Below are positions 1 through 5,335 of a DNA stretch of 6,445 nucleotides, in pieces. The position numbers and the translations under genes were made by a program. Within the stretch, counting starts at the first letter, position 1. Every line of letters starts with the position of its first letter. The notes below the pieces were generated by a model, which was not told the origin of the DNA, ran no database searches, and saw only the letters and a list, made by a program, of their open reading frames with translations. This DNA comes from Chloroflexota bacterium (GTDB lineage: Bacteria > Chloroflexota > Dehalococcoidia > Tepidiformales > Tepidiformaceae), in the NCBI GenBank assembly GCA_025350285.1, contig JANXYE010000254.1, forward strand, positions 1-6,445, in the 5' to 3' direction.

Positions 1-1408
1 GAGCCGTCGCTTCACCGCTTCGGCCGAGGCTGCCGAGCAGCATCGCCGCCGCTCGGAGCCCGGCGGTGCGAGCCGGCATCTGAGCTTCCCTATCCAGCGC
101 AGGTTCGAGCCATTCGACCGCCTCTCGCAGATGGCCGCGAACCCAGAGATACCACCAGAGCGCGCCCGTGAGACGAAGCACACTCTCCGCGTCCGAACGC
201 GTGTTCGCCGTCCGGACGGCCGTGCGGAGGTTGTCAAAATCCCGATCGAGCCGGCGCATCCAGACTCCCTGTTGCGCCCGGTGTATCTCCGGCTCAGCCT
301 CTTCGGCAAGGCTCACGAAGAAGGCGCAATGCCGGGTTCGGACCGCGCCGGACTCGCCGCTCGCGGCCAGCCGTCCCTGAGCATACTGGCGCACCGGTTC
401 CAGGAACCGGTACCGCGCCGTCCCGTCCCGTTCTTCGAAGACGGCGAGCGATTTCTCCACGAGACCGGCAAGCTGATCGACGACTGACTCGCCTTCGATC
501 CCCTCCGCTTCGCAAACGAATCTGGCTGCCTCCGCAGTCCAGCCCCCGGCGAAAGCCGCCAACCTTCGGAAGACAGCCTGTTCAGGGGGCGACAGCAGGT
601 CGTGGCTCCACTCAAGCGTGGCTCGAAGCGTTTGCTGCCGCCTTGGTCGCAACCGGCTCCGGCCCATGAGCAAGTCGAAGCTCTCACCGAGACGGCCTGC
701 TATCGCATCAAGACTCAGGCCCGCGGCCTGGCTCGCCGCGAGTTCCAGTCCCAGCGGAATGCCCTCAAGCCGTCTGCAAATTTCGGTGATGGCGCCTGAA
801 TTGCGAGCGGTCAGCTTGAGGCCAGGACGTACAGCCCGTGCGCGCTCAAGGAAGAGTTCAACCGACGCATTCTCGACGAGAGCGGCCGGCGATTCACTCA
901 ACTCGGCCGACGGAATGGGCAAGGGATCGACGGTATATGTCACCTCGCCGCTGATTCGGAGCGCTTCGCGGCTCGTGGCGAGAATCCGGAGGCGGGCACA
1001 GCCGGCGAGCAGTTCGTCGATCAACGCCGCACATGTGTCGATCACATGTTCGCAATTGTCTACGACGAGAAGCATCTCGACATCTCTGAGGAAAGAGAGC
1101 AACGCCTCCTTCAGAGGTCTCTCGGCGGACTCACGCACACCGACTGCATTGGCGACGGCCAGTCGCAGAGTTTCCTCACCGGTCACTGCCGAGAGGTCGG
1201 CCAGGCAGACGCCGGCCGCGAATTCGGGCGAGATTCGCCGCGCGACCGCGAGAGCAAGACTCGTCTTGCCGACGCCCCCGGGCCCCGTCAACGTGAGGAG
1301 CCGCCCAGGGACGTTCAGTGCCTGGCCGGCGAGCGAGTCGAGTTCGGCCGACCGGCCAACGAGCGTTATCCTCGTCGCCGGCAGGTTGAGCAACTGCTTG
1401 GGGGTCAT
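1..1408 (-). CDS. AfsR/LuxR-type predicted ATPase transcriptional regulator (STAND NTPase), C-terminus beyond the window
   Basis: The minus strand is open without a stop from 1408 to the window edge, giving 469 residues. Seen: a short lead-in (NLPATRITLVGR), Walker A GPGGVGKTS at residues 42-50, Walker B LLVVDNCEH at 113-121, a sensor-like ATSREAL at 144-150, GIPLGLELAA at 216-225, and the winged-helix-like TLRATLEWSHDLL stretch around 260-272 ending in LAAFAGGW. A helical, TPR-like region follows (FDNLRTAVRT near 391, GHLREAVEWLE near 425-435). This order is typical of COG3903-type ATPases, signal-transduction NTPases that often end in a LuxR-type HTH. That output domain, if present, is outside the window. 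The gene starts directly at the NTPase with no preceding BTAD, HTH or cyclase domain. ATG at 1408 is chosen. GTG at 1417 is an alternative with a better-spaced GGAG, and an in-frame stop at 1448-1450 limits the extension. The ligand and targets cannot be read from the sequence. Confidence 0.93.
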   Translation of the reverse strand, partial: MTPKQLLNLPATRITLVGRSAELDSLAGQALNVPGRLLTLTGPGGVGKTSLALAVARRISPEFAAGVCLADLSAVTGEETLRLAVANAVGVRESAERPLKEALLSFLRDVEMLLVVDNCEHVIDTCAALIDELLAGCARLRILATSREALRISGEVTYTVDPLPIPSAELSESPAALVENASVELFLERARAVRPGLKLTARNSGAITEICRRLEGIPLGLELAASQAAGLSLDAIAGRLGESFDLLMGRSRLRPRRQQTLRATLEWSHDLLSPPEQAVFRRLAAFAGGWTAEAARFVCEAEGIEGESVVDQLAGLVEKSLAVFEERDGTARYRFLEPVRQYAQGRLAASGESGAVRTRHCAFFVSLAEEAEPEIHRAQQGVWMRRLDRDFDNLRTAVRTANTRSDAESVLRLTGALWWYLWVRGHLREAVEWLEPALDREAQMPARTAGLRAAAMLLGSLGRSGEATA

Positions 1409-1796
1409 TGCTTCCACGAGGACTTGCTCCAGAGCGAGTGCCAAGCACTACCCTACGTTTCCGAGCGGCCTCATGCAGCGACCTGCGGATTGAGGTTCTC
1501 CGAGGGGTAGACGTGAGTCCAAACAACTCGTGACTGCGATTGAGTGCCCCACGCCCGGACGGTTCCAGCGTACGAAGCTACCGATAAACCCGGGTCCGAG
1601 AGACTGGCCAGGTTTCGGAGGCTGTACTCATGGGGCCCAGAATCTTAGCGGGCGGGGCAAGCTCCACCATCAACCGCAGGAGTGGGAATCCCTTCAATCC
1701 AGGACGTATGTTCTGGCGGTCGGCTGCTTACCCGAGTTCACGTCAGCGGCTCCGAGGGCAAGGATAAATGGTAATGCACCTACTCAGGTTGCTAAA
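1409..1796. other. Intergenic stretch without a recognisable gene
   Basis: This stretch lies between the start of the ATPase gene and the 3' end of tRNA-Val. I find no protein I recognise, no convincing Shine-Dalgarno/start pair, and no hairpin with a T-run that would terminate the tRNA transcript. The promoter of the ATPase gene should lie at its left end, but no clear -35/-10 pair is visible. A plus-strand reading frame running into the tRNA and ending in ILDSNQ is the familiar false ORF made by antisense tRNA sequence. Confidence 0.6.
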
Positions 1797-1873
1797 TGGT
1801 GGGCGATACTGGATTCGAACCAGTGACCTCTGCGATGTCAACGCAGCGCTCTAACCAACTGAGCTAACCGCCC
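1797..1873 (-). tRNA. tRNA-Val (anticodon GAC)
   Basis: Read on the minus strand, the sequence folds as a complete cloverleaf. The acceptor stem is GGGCGGT/ATCGCCC (7 bp with one G-U), followed by a D-arm with GCTC/GAGC. The anticodon arm is CTGCG-TTGACAT-CGCAG, with anticodon GAC at 1839-1837. The variable loop has five bases, and the T-arm is ACTGG-TTCGAAT-CCAGT. The discriminator is A (1800) and the CCA end is encoded in the DNA (1799-1797). It should decode GUC and GUU valine codons. It is transcribed divergently from the thrS leader. No identity-breaking changes are visible. Confidence 0.97.
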
Positions 1874-1878
1874 ACGCG

Positions 1879-1901
1879 GGACGGTTATCATAGAACCGTC
1901 C
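1879..1901. repeat. Inverted repeat GGACGGTT-N7-AACCGTCC upstream of tRNA-Val
   Basis: There are two perfect 8-bp arms (1879-1886 and 1894-1901) around a 7-nt spacer. The repeat begins 5 bp upstream of the mature tRNA 5' end. The spacer contains the best -10 hexamer for the tRNA (TATGAT on the minus strand, 1892-1887). It may be an operator overlapping the tRNA promoter, or a hairpin with no role in regulation. Confidence 0.7.
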
Positions 1902-1915
1902 ATGCCTTGATTCCA
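1887..1915 (-). promoter_or_regulatory. Probable promoter of tRNA-Val
   Basis: On the minus strand TATGAT (1892-1887) fits a -10 element. With a 17-bp spacer the -35 would be TGGAAT (1915-1910), a weak match to TTGACA. Transcription would start near 1880, leaving a leader of about 7 nt before the mature 5' end at 1873, a normal arrangement for tRNA genes. Confidence 0.45.
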
Positions 1916-1931
1916 GCACGACCCCGCCCTG

Positions 1932-1940
1932 TGCTATGCT
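1932..1940 (+). promoter_or_regulatory. Probable extended -10 promoter of the thrS leader
   Basis: TGCTATGCT is an extended -10 (TG at 1932-1933, TATGCT at 1935-1940). It would start transcription near 1947, about 50 nt before the first conserved T-box element. No good -35 is present at 17 bp; TTGATT at 1907-1912 is too far away (22 bp). The call rests on position and the extended -10 only. Confidence 0.4.
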
Positions 1941-1998
1941 CGTTCGCGACAGCAAGCGCCAGCGGCCAACCGCCGATGGTCAAAACCAGGCATCGACC

Positions 1999-2250
1999 GG
2001 GACAAGTAGCCCGCCACCTAAACCAGAGAGTCCGCGCCATTGGCTGAAAGTGCGACACCAGGCGAGCCAAAACCACCCGCGAGCCTGCACCCGAACCGGC
2101 CTTTGGCCCAAGTAGACGTGCACGGGTTGGCCCCGTTAGCGGCCCTCCGAGCCCGGCCGGCTCGCCTGTCGCGATCCGCGACACCTTCGGCCGGGAAACC
2201 TGGGTGGAACCACGAGCACGCCTCTCGTCCCAGTGACGAGGGGCGTTTTT
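1999..2250 (+). ncRNA. Threonine T-box riboswitch (thrS leader, transcription attenuation)
   Basis: Conserved T-box elements occur in order. GGGACAAGTAG (1999-2009) and CAGAGAG (2024-2030) belong to Stem I, followed by GGCTGAAAG (2042-2050). The likely specifier is ACC (2072-2074), within AAACCACC before GAGCC (2081-2085). AGTAGACG (2111-2118) is followed by a Stem III hairpin ACGGG/CCCGT (2122-2126/2132-2136). Two more hairpins lie at 2148-2164 and 2168-2182. The T-box bulge TGGAACC (2205-2211) sits in an ideal antiterminator: CTGGG (2200-2204) pairs with CCCAG (2229-2233), and ACGAG (2212-2216) pairs with CTCGT (2224-2228). That fold excludes the terminator at 2218-2250. In the family, uncharged tRNA pairs with the specifier and bulge and stabilises the antiterminator, so expression rises when threonyl-tRNA is scarce. 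ACC is a threonine codon and the next gene is thrS, which supports the specificity. The 5' boundary of Stem I is approximate. Confidence 0.95.
2218..2250 (+). terminator. Intrinsic terminator of the T-box attenuator
   Basis: ACGCCTCTCGTC (2218-2229) pairs with GACGAGGGGCGT (2235-2246) as a 12-bp stem with one G-U, a 5-nt loop, and a TTTTT run at 2246-2250. Its 5' strand is shared with the 3' strand of the antiterminator, so the two folds are exclusive. Confidence 0.95.
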
Positions 2251-2269
2251 GTTGGGCGCTACGGCGCCC

Positions 2270-2454
2270 GCCATTGGCCGTTGGCTTTGCCATTGGCCGC
2301 CAGACGTGGAGCACCCGATGTATACGCAAAAGTCTCTGATCCCTTCCGGCCCGGCTGTGCGTCGCCTCGCCACTATTCCGGGGTAGGCGCGACGCGCGCC
2401 CGCCCCGCGTTTTGAATCCGCACTTCGTCCCGCCCGCCGCCAACGGCTAATGGC
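2270..2454. repeat. Repeat cluster in the post-terminator leader: direct GCCATTGGCCG copies and a long-range inverted copy
   Basis: The 11-bp sequence GCCATTGGCCG occurs at 2270-2280 and again at 2289-2299. The 16-nt segment 2270-2285 is matched by an inverted copy at 2439-2454 with one difference, which would be a G-U pair in RNA. A further GCGCC/GGCGC pair (2264-2268/2461-2465) could extend it past an internal loop. The outer arm ends 11 nt before the thrS ribosome binding site. Whether this RNA stem forms is inference. Confidence 0.5.
2318..2386 (+). CDS. Possible 22-codon leader ORF before thrS
   Basis: ATG at 2318 is preceded by GGAG (2308-2311) at a 6-nt spacing and opens a frame of 22 codons ending at TAG 2384-2386. 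The peptide (MYTQKSLIPSGPAVRRLATIPG) has two threonines, no runs of one residue, and no recognised similarity. It lies between the T-box terminator and thrS, inside the loop of the long-range inverted repeat, so it would be translated only on readthrough transcripts. It could be a chance ORF, since a short frame with a passable ribosome site is not rare. Confidence 0.25.
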   Translation: MYTQKSLIPSGPAVRRLATIPG

Positions 2455-2476
2455 CTGCCCGGCGCACCCACGCAGC

Positions 2477-2482
2477 AAGGAG
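2477..2482 (+). promoter_or_regulatory. Ribosome binding site fixing the GTG start of thrS
   Basis: AAGGAG lies 7 nt before GTG at 2490. This strong Shine-Dalgarno decides the start and shows that thrS begins without an N-terminal TGS domain. Confidence 0.85.
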
Positions 2483-2489
2483 ACACTTC

Positions 2490-4274
2490 GTGCCTGATCT
2501 TCGCGACTCTCACCGAAATCTCGTCGACCTGCCGAAAGACGAGCGCCTCGCCCGCCGCCGCCACTCCGCCGCCCACGTTCTCGCCGAGGCGATGGTCGAA
2601 CTCATGCCGGAGGCCGAGCTTGGCATTGGCCCGCCCATCGAAAGCGGCTTCTACTACGATTTTCGCCTGCCGCGCGCCCTCACGAACGACGACCTGAAGT
2701 GGCTCGACGAGCGCATGCGCCGCTCCGTCAAGGGACGCCACCGCTTCGAAATGTCCGAGCTCACGCGAGCCGAGGCTGAGGCACGATATGCGAAGCAGCC
2801 GTTCAAGCTTGAAATGCTCGCCGAAATCGAAGACGGCAACATCACGCAGTGCACGCACGCCGCCTTCTCCGACCTCTGCCGCGGCGGCCACGTTGGCCAC
2901 ACGGGCGAACTCGGCGCCTTCAAGCTGATGTCCATCGCCGGCGCCTACTGGCGGGGCTCGGAGAAGAACCCGATGCTTCAGCGCGTTTACGGTGCGCTCT
3001 TCGAATCGAAGGACGAGCTGGCCGCCCACGAACAGCAACTCGAAGACGCCCGCCGTCGCGATCACCGCAAGATCGGCCGGGACCTCAAGCTCTTCGACCT
3101 CGTCGATGATGTTGGCCCGGGCCACGTCATGTGGCTGCCCGCCGGGGCCACGATCCGCCGCGAACTGGAGCGCTGGATCGAAGACCTGGAGATCGACCAC
3201 GGCTACCAGCACGTCATAACGCCTGTCGTCGCCAAGCGCGAACTCTACGTGCGCTCCGGCCATTGGGACCACTACCAGGAGGCGATGTACCCCGTAATGG
3301 AGCGCGACGGCGAAGAGTACGTGCTCCGCCCGATGAACTGCCCTCACCACATCCTGATCTACGAAAGCGAGCAGCATTCCTACCGCGAGATGCCCCTGCG
3401 CATCGCCGAACTCGGGAACATGCACCGCTGGGAGAAGAGCGGCCAGGTCTCCGGCATGAGCCGGGTGCGCATCATGACGCTGAACGACGCCCATATCTTC
3501 TGTGCCGGCACGGACCAGGTCGCGCAGGAGGTCGAGGGTGTGTTGCGCCTGATGGAGGAGGCTTACGGCGTCCTCGGGTTGAAGGACTACACCTACCGCC
3601 TCTCGCTCGGGGACCGGGACGACAAGGAGAAGTACGTCGATAACCCGCCGATGTGGGAAGCGGGCGAGGCGCTGCTCCGCAAGGTGCTCCAGGACGTAGG
3701 TCTCGATTTCCTTGAAGCGACGGGCGAGGCCGCGTTCTATGGACCGAAGATCGACGTCCAGTTCAAGACGGCGAGCGGCAAGGAAGAGACGCTCGTCACC
3801 GTCCAGGTCGATTTCCATCTGCCGGCGCAATTCAAGCTGGAATACATCGCGGAAGACGGCGGCCGCGCCCAGCCGATCATCGTCCATCGCGGCGTCATCT
3901 CGACGATGGAGCGTATGGTGGCGCTGCTCATCGAAGAGTATGAAGGCAACTTCCCGCTCTGGCTGTGCCCGACGCAGGCGGTGGTGATCCCCATCGCCGA
4001 CCGGCACATCCCGTACGCGCAGGAGGTGGCGGCGAAGCTCAAGGGGCACCGGCTCCGCGTCGAAGTCGATGCCCGCGGCGAGCGGATGAACGCGAAGATC
4101 CGGGATGCCCAGCTGCGAAAGGTGCCATACATGCTCGTGGTCGGGGACCGCGAAGCGGAGAATCAGGCGGCAGCCGTACGCGTGCGTGGCGGCGGCGACC
4201 TCGGCGCGCTGCCCGTGGCCGAGATCGTCGAGAAGCTTCGCTCCGAACGCGACCAGCGGTTGCTCGTACCCTGA
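2490..4274 (+). CDS. thrS: Threonine--tRNA ligase (ThrRS), form without TGS domain
   Basis: This cytoplasmic enzyme charges tRNA-Thr with threonine using ATP. It is 594 residues, against about 640 for the E. coli type; the difference is the missing N-terminal TGS domain, since the protein opens almost directly into the editing domain. Editing-site residues are H25 and H29 (HSAAH) and C130/H134 (CRGGH), which remove mischarged serine in the family. The catalytic core carries RPMNCPHH (C284), motif 2 around RWEKSGQVSGMSRVR (313-327), NDAHIFC (H335), and motif 3 VHRGVISTMER (H466). C284, H335 and H466 match the three zinc ligands that select threonine. Residues from about 495 to 585 form the HGTP anticodon-binding domain. 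Motif 3 reads IST where many ThrRS have LGS. The start is GTG behind AAGGAG. The upstream threonine T-box implies induction when uncharged tRNA-Thr accumulates. Confidence 0.98.
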   Translation: MPDLRDSHRNLVDLPKDERLARRRHSAAHVLAEAMVELMPEAELGIGPPIESGFYYDFRLPRALTNDDLKWLDERMRRSVKGRHRFEMSELTRAEAEARYAKQPFKLEMLAEIEDGNITQCTHAAFSDLCRGGHVGHTGELGAFKLMSIAGAYWRGSEKNPMLQRVYGALFESKDELAAHEQQLEDARRRDHRKIGRDLKLFDLVDDVGPGHVMWLPAGATIRRELERWIEDLEIDHGYQHVITPVVAKRELYVRSGHWDHYQEAMYPVMERDGEEYVLRPMNCPHHILIYESEQHSYREMPLRIAELGNMHRWEKSGQVSGMSRVRIMTLNDAHIFCAGTDQVAQEVEGVLRLMEEAYGVLGLKDYTYRLSLGDRDDKEKYVDNPPMWEAGEALLRKVLQDVGLDFLEATGEAAFYGPKIDVQFKTASGKEETLVTVQVDFHLPAQFKLEYIAEDGGRAQPIIVHRGVISTMERMVALLIEEYEGNFPLWLCPTQAVVIPIADRHIPYAQEVAAKLKGHRLRVEVDARGERMNAKIRDAQLRKVPYMLVVGDREAENQAAAVRVRGGGDLGALPVAEIVEKLRSERDQRLLVP

Positions 4275-4299
4275 AACACAAGAGGTCGAACGTAACGTA

Positions 4300-4734
4300 A
4301 TGGAGATTCCTGGCGTCCTGCCCGAAACCATCGAGTTCCTCACCACCTGGCGCTACGACCGCATGATCGAAAAGCACGAAGGCCCGGAGGACTGGGTCGC
4401 GACGTTTCACTGGGGTGGAGCGGGCGTCTTCGAATACGAGGGCGTCCGACTCCTGCTCCCCCAAACACCGGACCGCATCCCGAACATCTCCGTCCTCCGC
4501 TGGTTTCCCAGCGCCGACGGGACGACCATTACCGTCTTCCTCAAGGACACAAGCCTCGCGGAGTATTTCCCCGCGGACGACCAGTGGTACTGGGCCGGCT
4601 TCGTGGCCATCTGCGAACGCGTCCCCACCGAGCCGCTCTACGTCGCGATCTTCTATCACGAGTGGTACATGGTGGACAACCAGAACCCGGACCCGAAGAC
4701 TGTGGAGTACCTGCTGAAATATGCTAACGAGTGA
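4300..4734 (+). CDS. Conserved-looking hypothetical protein, 144 aa, downstream of thrS
   Basis: I do not recognise this family. The frame begins MEIPGVLPETIEFL and is rich in aromatic residues (FHWGGAG, WYWAGFV, YHEWYMVDNQ). It has no signal peptide, membrane segment or cysteine-rich site, so a small soluble, probably cytoplasmic, mixed alpha/beta protein is likely. ATG at 4300 follows the thrS stop by 25 nt. AGAGG at 4281-4285 is a somewhat distant ribosome site. Upstream in-frame starts would lie inside thrS and are unlikely. With no promoter or terminator visible between them, it probably shares the T-box-controlled transcript with thrS. A perfect hairpin 8 nt after its stop may mark the transcript end. 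Coding is supported by codon use matching its neighbours and by placement. No function is proposed. Confidence 0.75.
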   Translation: MEIPGVLPETIEFLTTWRYDRMIEKHEGPEDWVATFHWGGAGVFEYEGVRLLLPQTPDRIPNISVLRWFPSADGTTITVFLKDTSLAEYFPADDQWYWAGFVAICERVPTEPLYVAIFYHEWYMVDNQNPDPKTVEYLLKYANE

Positions 4735-4742
4735 TCTACGCC

Positions 4743-4775
4743 ACTGTCACGTGGTGGTGCGGATCACGTGACAGT
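4743..4775. repeat. Perfect inverted repeat with twin CACGTG, 11-bp arms
   Basis: ACTGTCACGTG (4743-4753) is perfectly repeated in inverse at 4765-4775 across an 11-nt spacer. Each arm contains the palindrome CACGTG, so the site can also be read as two CACGTG boxes 17 bp apart. It follows the stop of the 144-aa gene by 8 nt and has no T-run on either side, so it is not a standard intrinsic terminator. It could be an RNA 3'-end stabiliser, a weak terminator, or a tandem operator for the genes to the right. Confidence 0.75.
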
Positions 4776-4821
4776 CCGGCATCGTGGGCGTGGCAGACGC
4801 GTGGCCAGTGTCGGGAGGCCG

Positions 4822-4837
4822 CGGTGAACGTTCACCG
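4822..4837. promoter_or_regulatory. Perfect 16-bp palindrome, candidate operator
   Basis: CGGTGAACGTTCACCG is fully self-complementary with no spacer, which is typical of a site bound by a symmetric dimeric regulator. It lies 54 bp before the lipoprotein ATG at 4892, where promoter-proximal control of the lipoprotein/sensor pair would be expected. No clear -35/-10 pair is seen next to it, and no cognate regulator can be named. Confidence 0.55.
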
Positions 4838-4891
4838 GTTGCCCCCTGCCATGCCACCAGCTGTCTCCCCGGCGGCGCCGAACTTACTGCC

Positions 4892-5335
4892 ATGAAAGTG
4901 GCGCGACTCGTGGTCTTCTTGGGCGCACTATGCTTGCTTGCTGGTTGCGGGGTGGCTTCAACCAACCCGCCCGTGCCAGAGGCACACGAGATCGCTATTG
5001 ATCGCGCGGGCGCGGGCGCCGTCCGGCTGACCGCCGAGGAGTACCGCTTCGGCCTATCGAAGGTGACCGTCCGCGCCGGTCAGGTTGATTTCGTCCTGAC
5101 GAACCGGGGCAAGTGGATACACGAGGCGGTCGTTGTGCCGGTCGAAGGGACGCGTTACGGGCAGCCCGTCGCCCAGGTTGGGTCGGTCCCGTCGGGCGAA
5201 TCGGGCGCCGCCCGGGTCACGCTTGCGCCGGGGCGCTACATCATCGTTTGCCTGTTGGCGGCTTCGCGGGATGGCGATGTCGTCTCGCATTGGTCGCAGG
5301 GCATGGAGGCGGAGCTTGAGGTGACCCCTTCGTGA
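4892..5335 (+). CDS. Cupredoxin-like lipoprotein, 147 aa
   Basis: The N-terminus is a lipoprotein signal peptide: MKVARLVVFLGALCLLAGC, with lipobox LAGC and lipidated C19. This should anchor the protein on the outer face of the membrane. A short linker leads to a beta-rich domain (about 45-145): EYRFGLSKVTVRAGQVDFVLTN, then WIHEAVVV, then APGRYIIVC and a C-terminal strand. Candidate type 1 copper ligands are H77, C120, H133 and M138. The H-x4-M spacing matches plastocyanin-like proteins, but the Cys-to-His gap is 12 residues instead of the usual 2-4. Copper binding is therefore likely but not certain. A longer in-frame version from GTG 4784 would bury the signal peptide, so ATG 4892 is preferred even though no good ribosome site precedes it. 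Its TGA overlaps the GTG of the sensor gene, which indicates translational coupling and a shared role. Confidence 0.85.
   Translation: MKVARLVVFLGALCLLAGCGVASTNPPVPEAHEIAIDRAGAGAVRLTAEEYRFGLSKVTVRAGQVDFVLTNRGKWIHEAVVVPVEGTRYGQPVAQVGSVPSGESGAARVTLAPGRYIIVCLLAASRDGDVVSHWSQGMEAELEVTPS
5318..5321 (+). promoter_or_regulatory. Ribosome binding site of the sensor gene, inside the lipoprotein gene
   Basis: GAGG lies 10 nt before the GTG start at 5332, within the last codons of the lipoprotein gene. It supports the overlapping GTG start over any later in-frame start. Confidence 0.6.

Noticed and set aside
618..1493. A 291-codon plus-strand frame opposite the ATPase gene
   Set aside because: It is Arg/Ser/Ala-rich shadow sequence. 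The minus strand carries Walker A and B motifs and a full conserved domain order.
1409..1796. Possible integrated element or attachment site next to tRNA-Val
   Set aside because: I found no repeat of the tRNA 3' end, no integrase and no element genes in the window.
1530..1826. A 98-codon plus-strand frame ending in WAILDSNQ
   Set aside because: The C-terminus is antisense tRNA-Val sequence, a well-known source of false ORFs, and the rest resembles no protein.
4105..4299. Extension of the 144-aa protein into thrS
   Set aside because: The extension lies wholly within thrS in another frame and is Arg/Ser/Cys-rich. ATG 4300 just after the thrS stop is the natural start.
2373..4346. A 657-codon open frame on the minus strand opposite thrS
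   Set aside because: It is the mirror of thrS in a GC-rich sequence with strong third-position bias. The plus frame is an unmistakable ThrRS, and the antisense product shows no recognisable domain.
4784..4891. N-terminal extension of the lipoprotein from GTG 4784
   Set aside because: It would place the lipoprotein signal peptide at residue 37, which is incompatible with export and lipidation.
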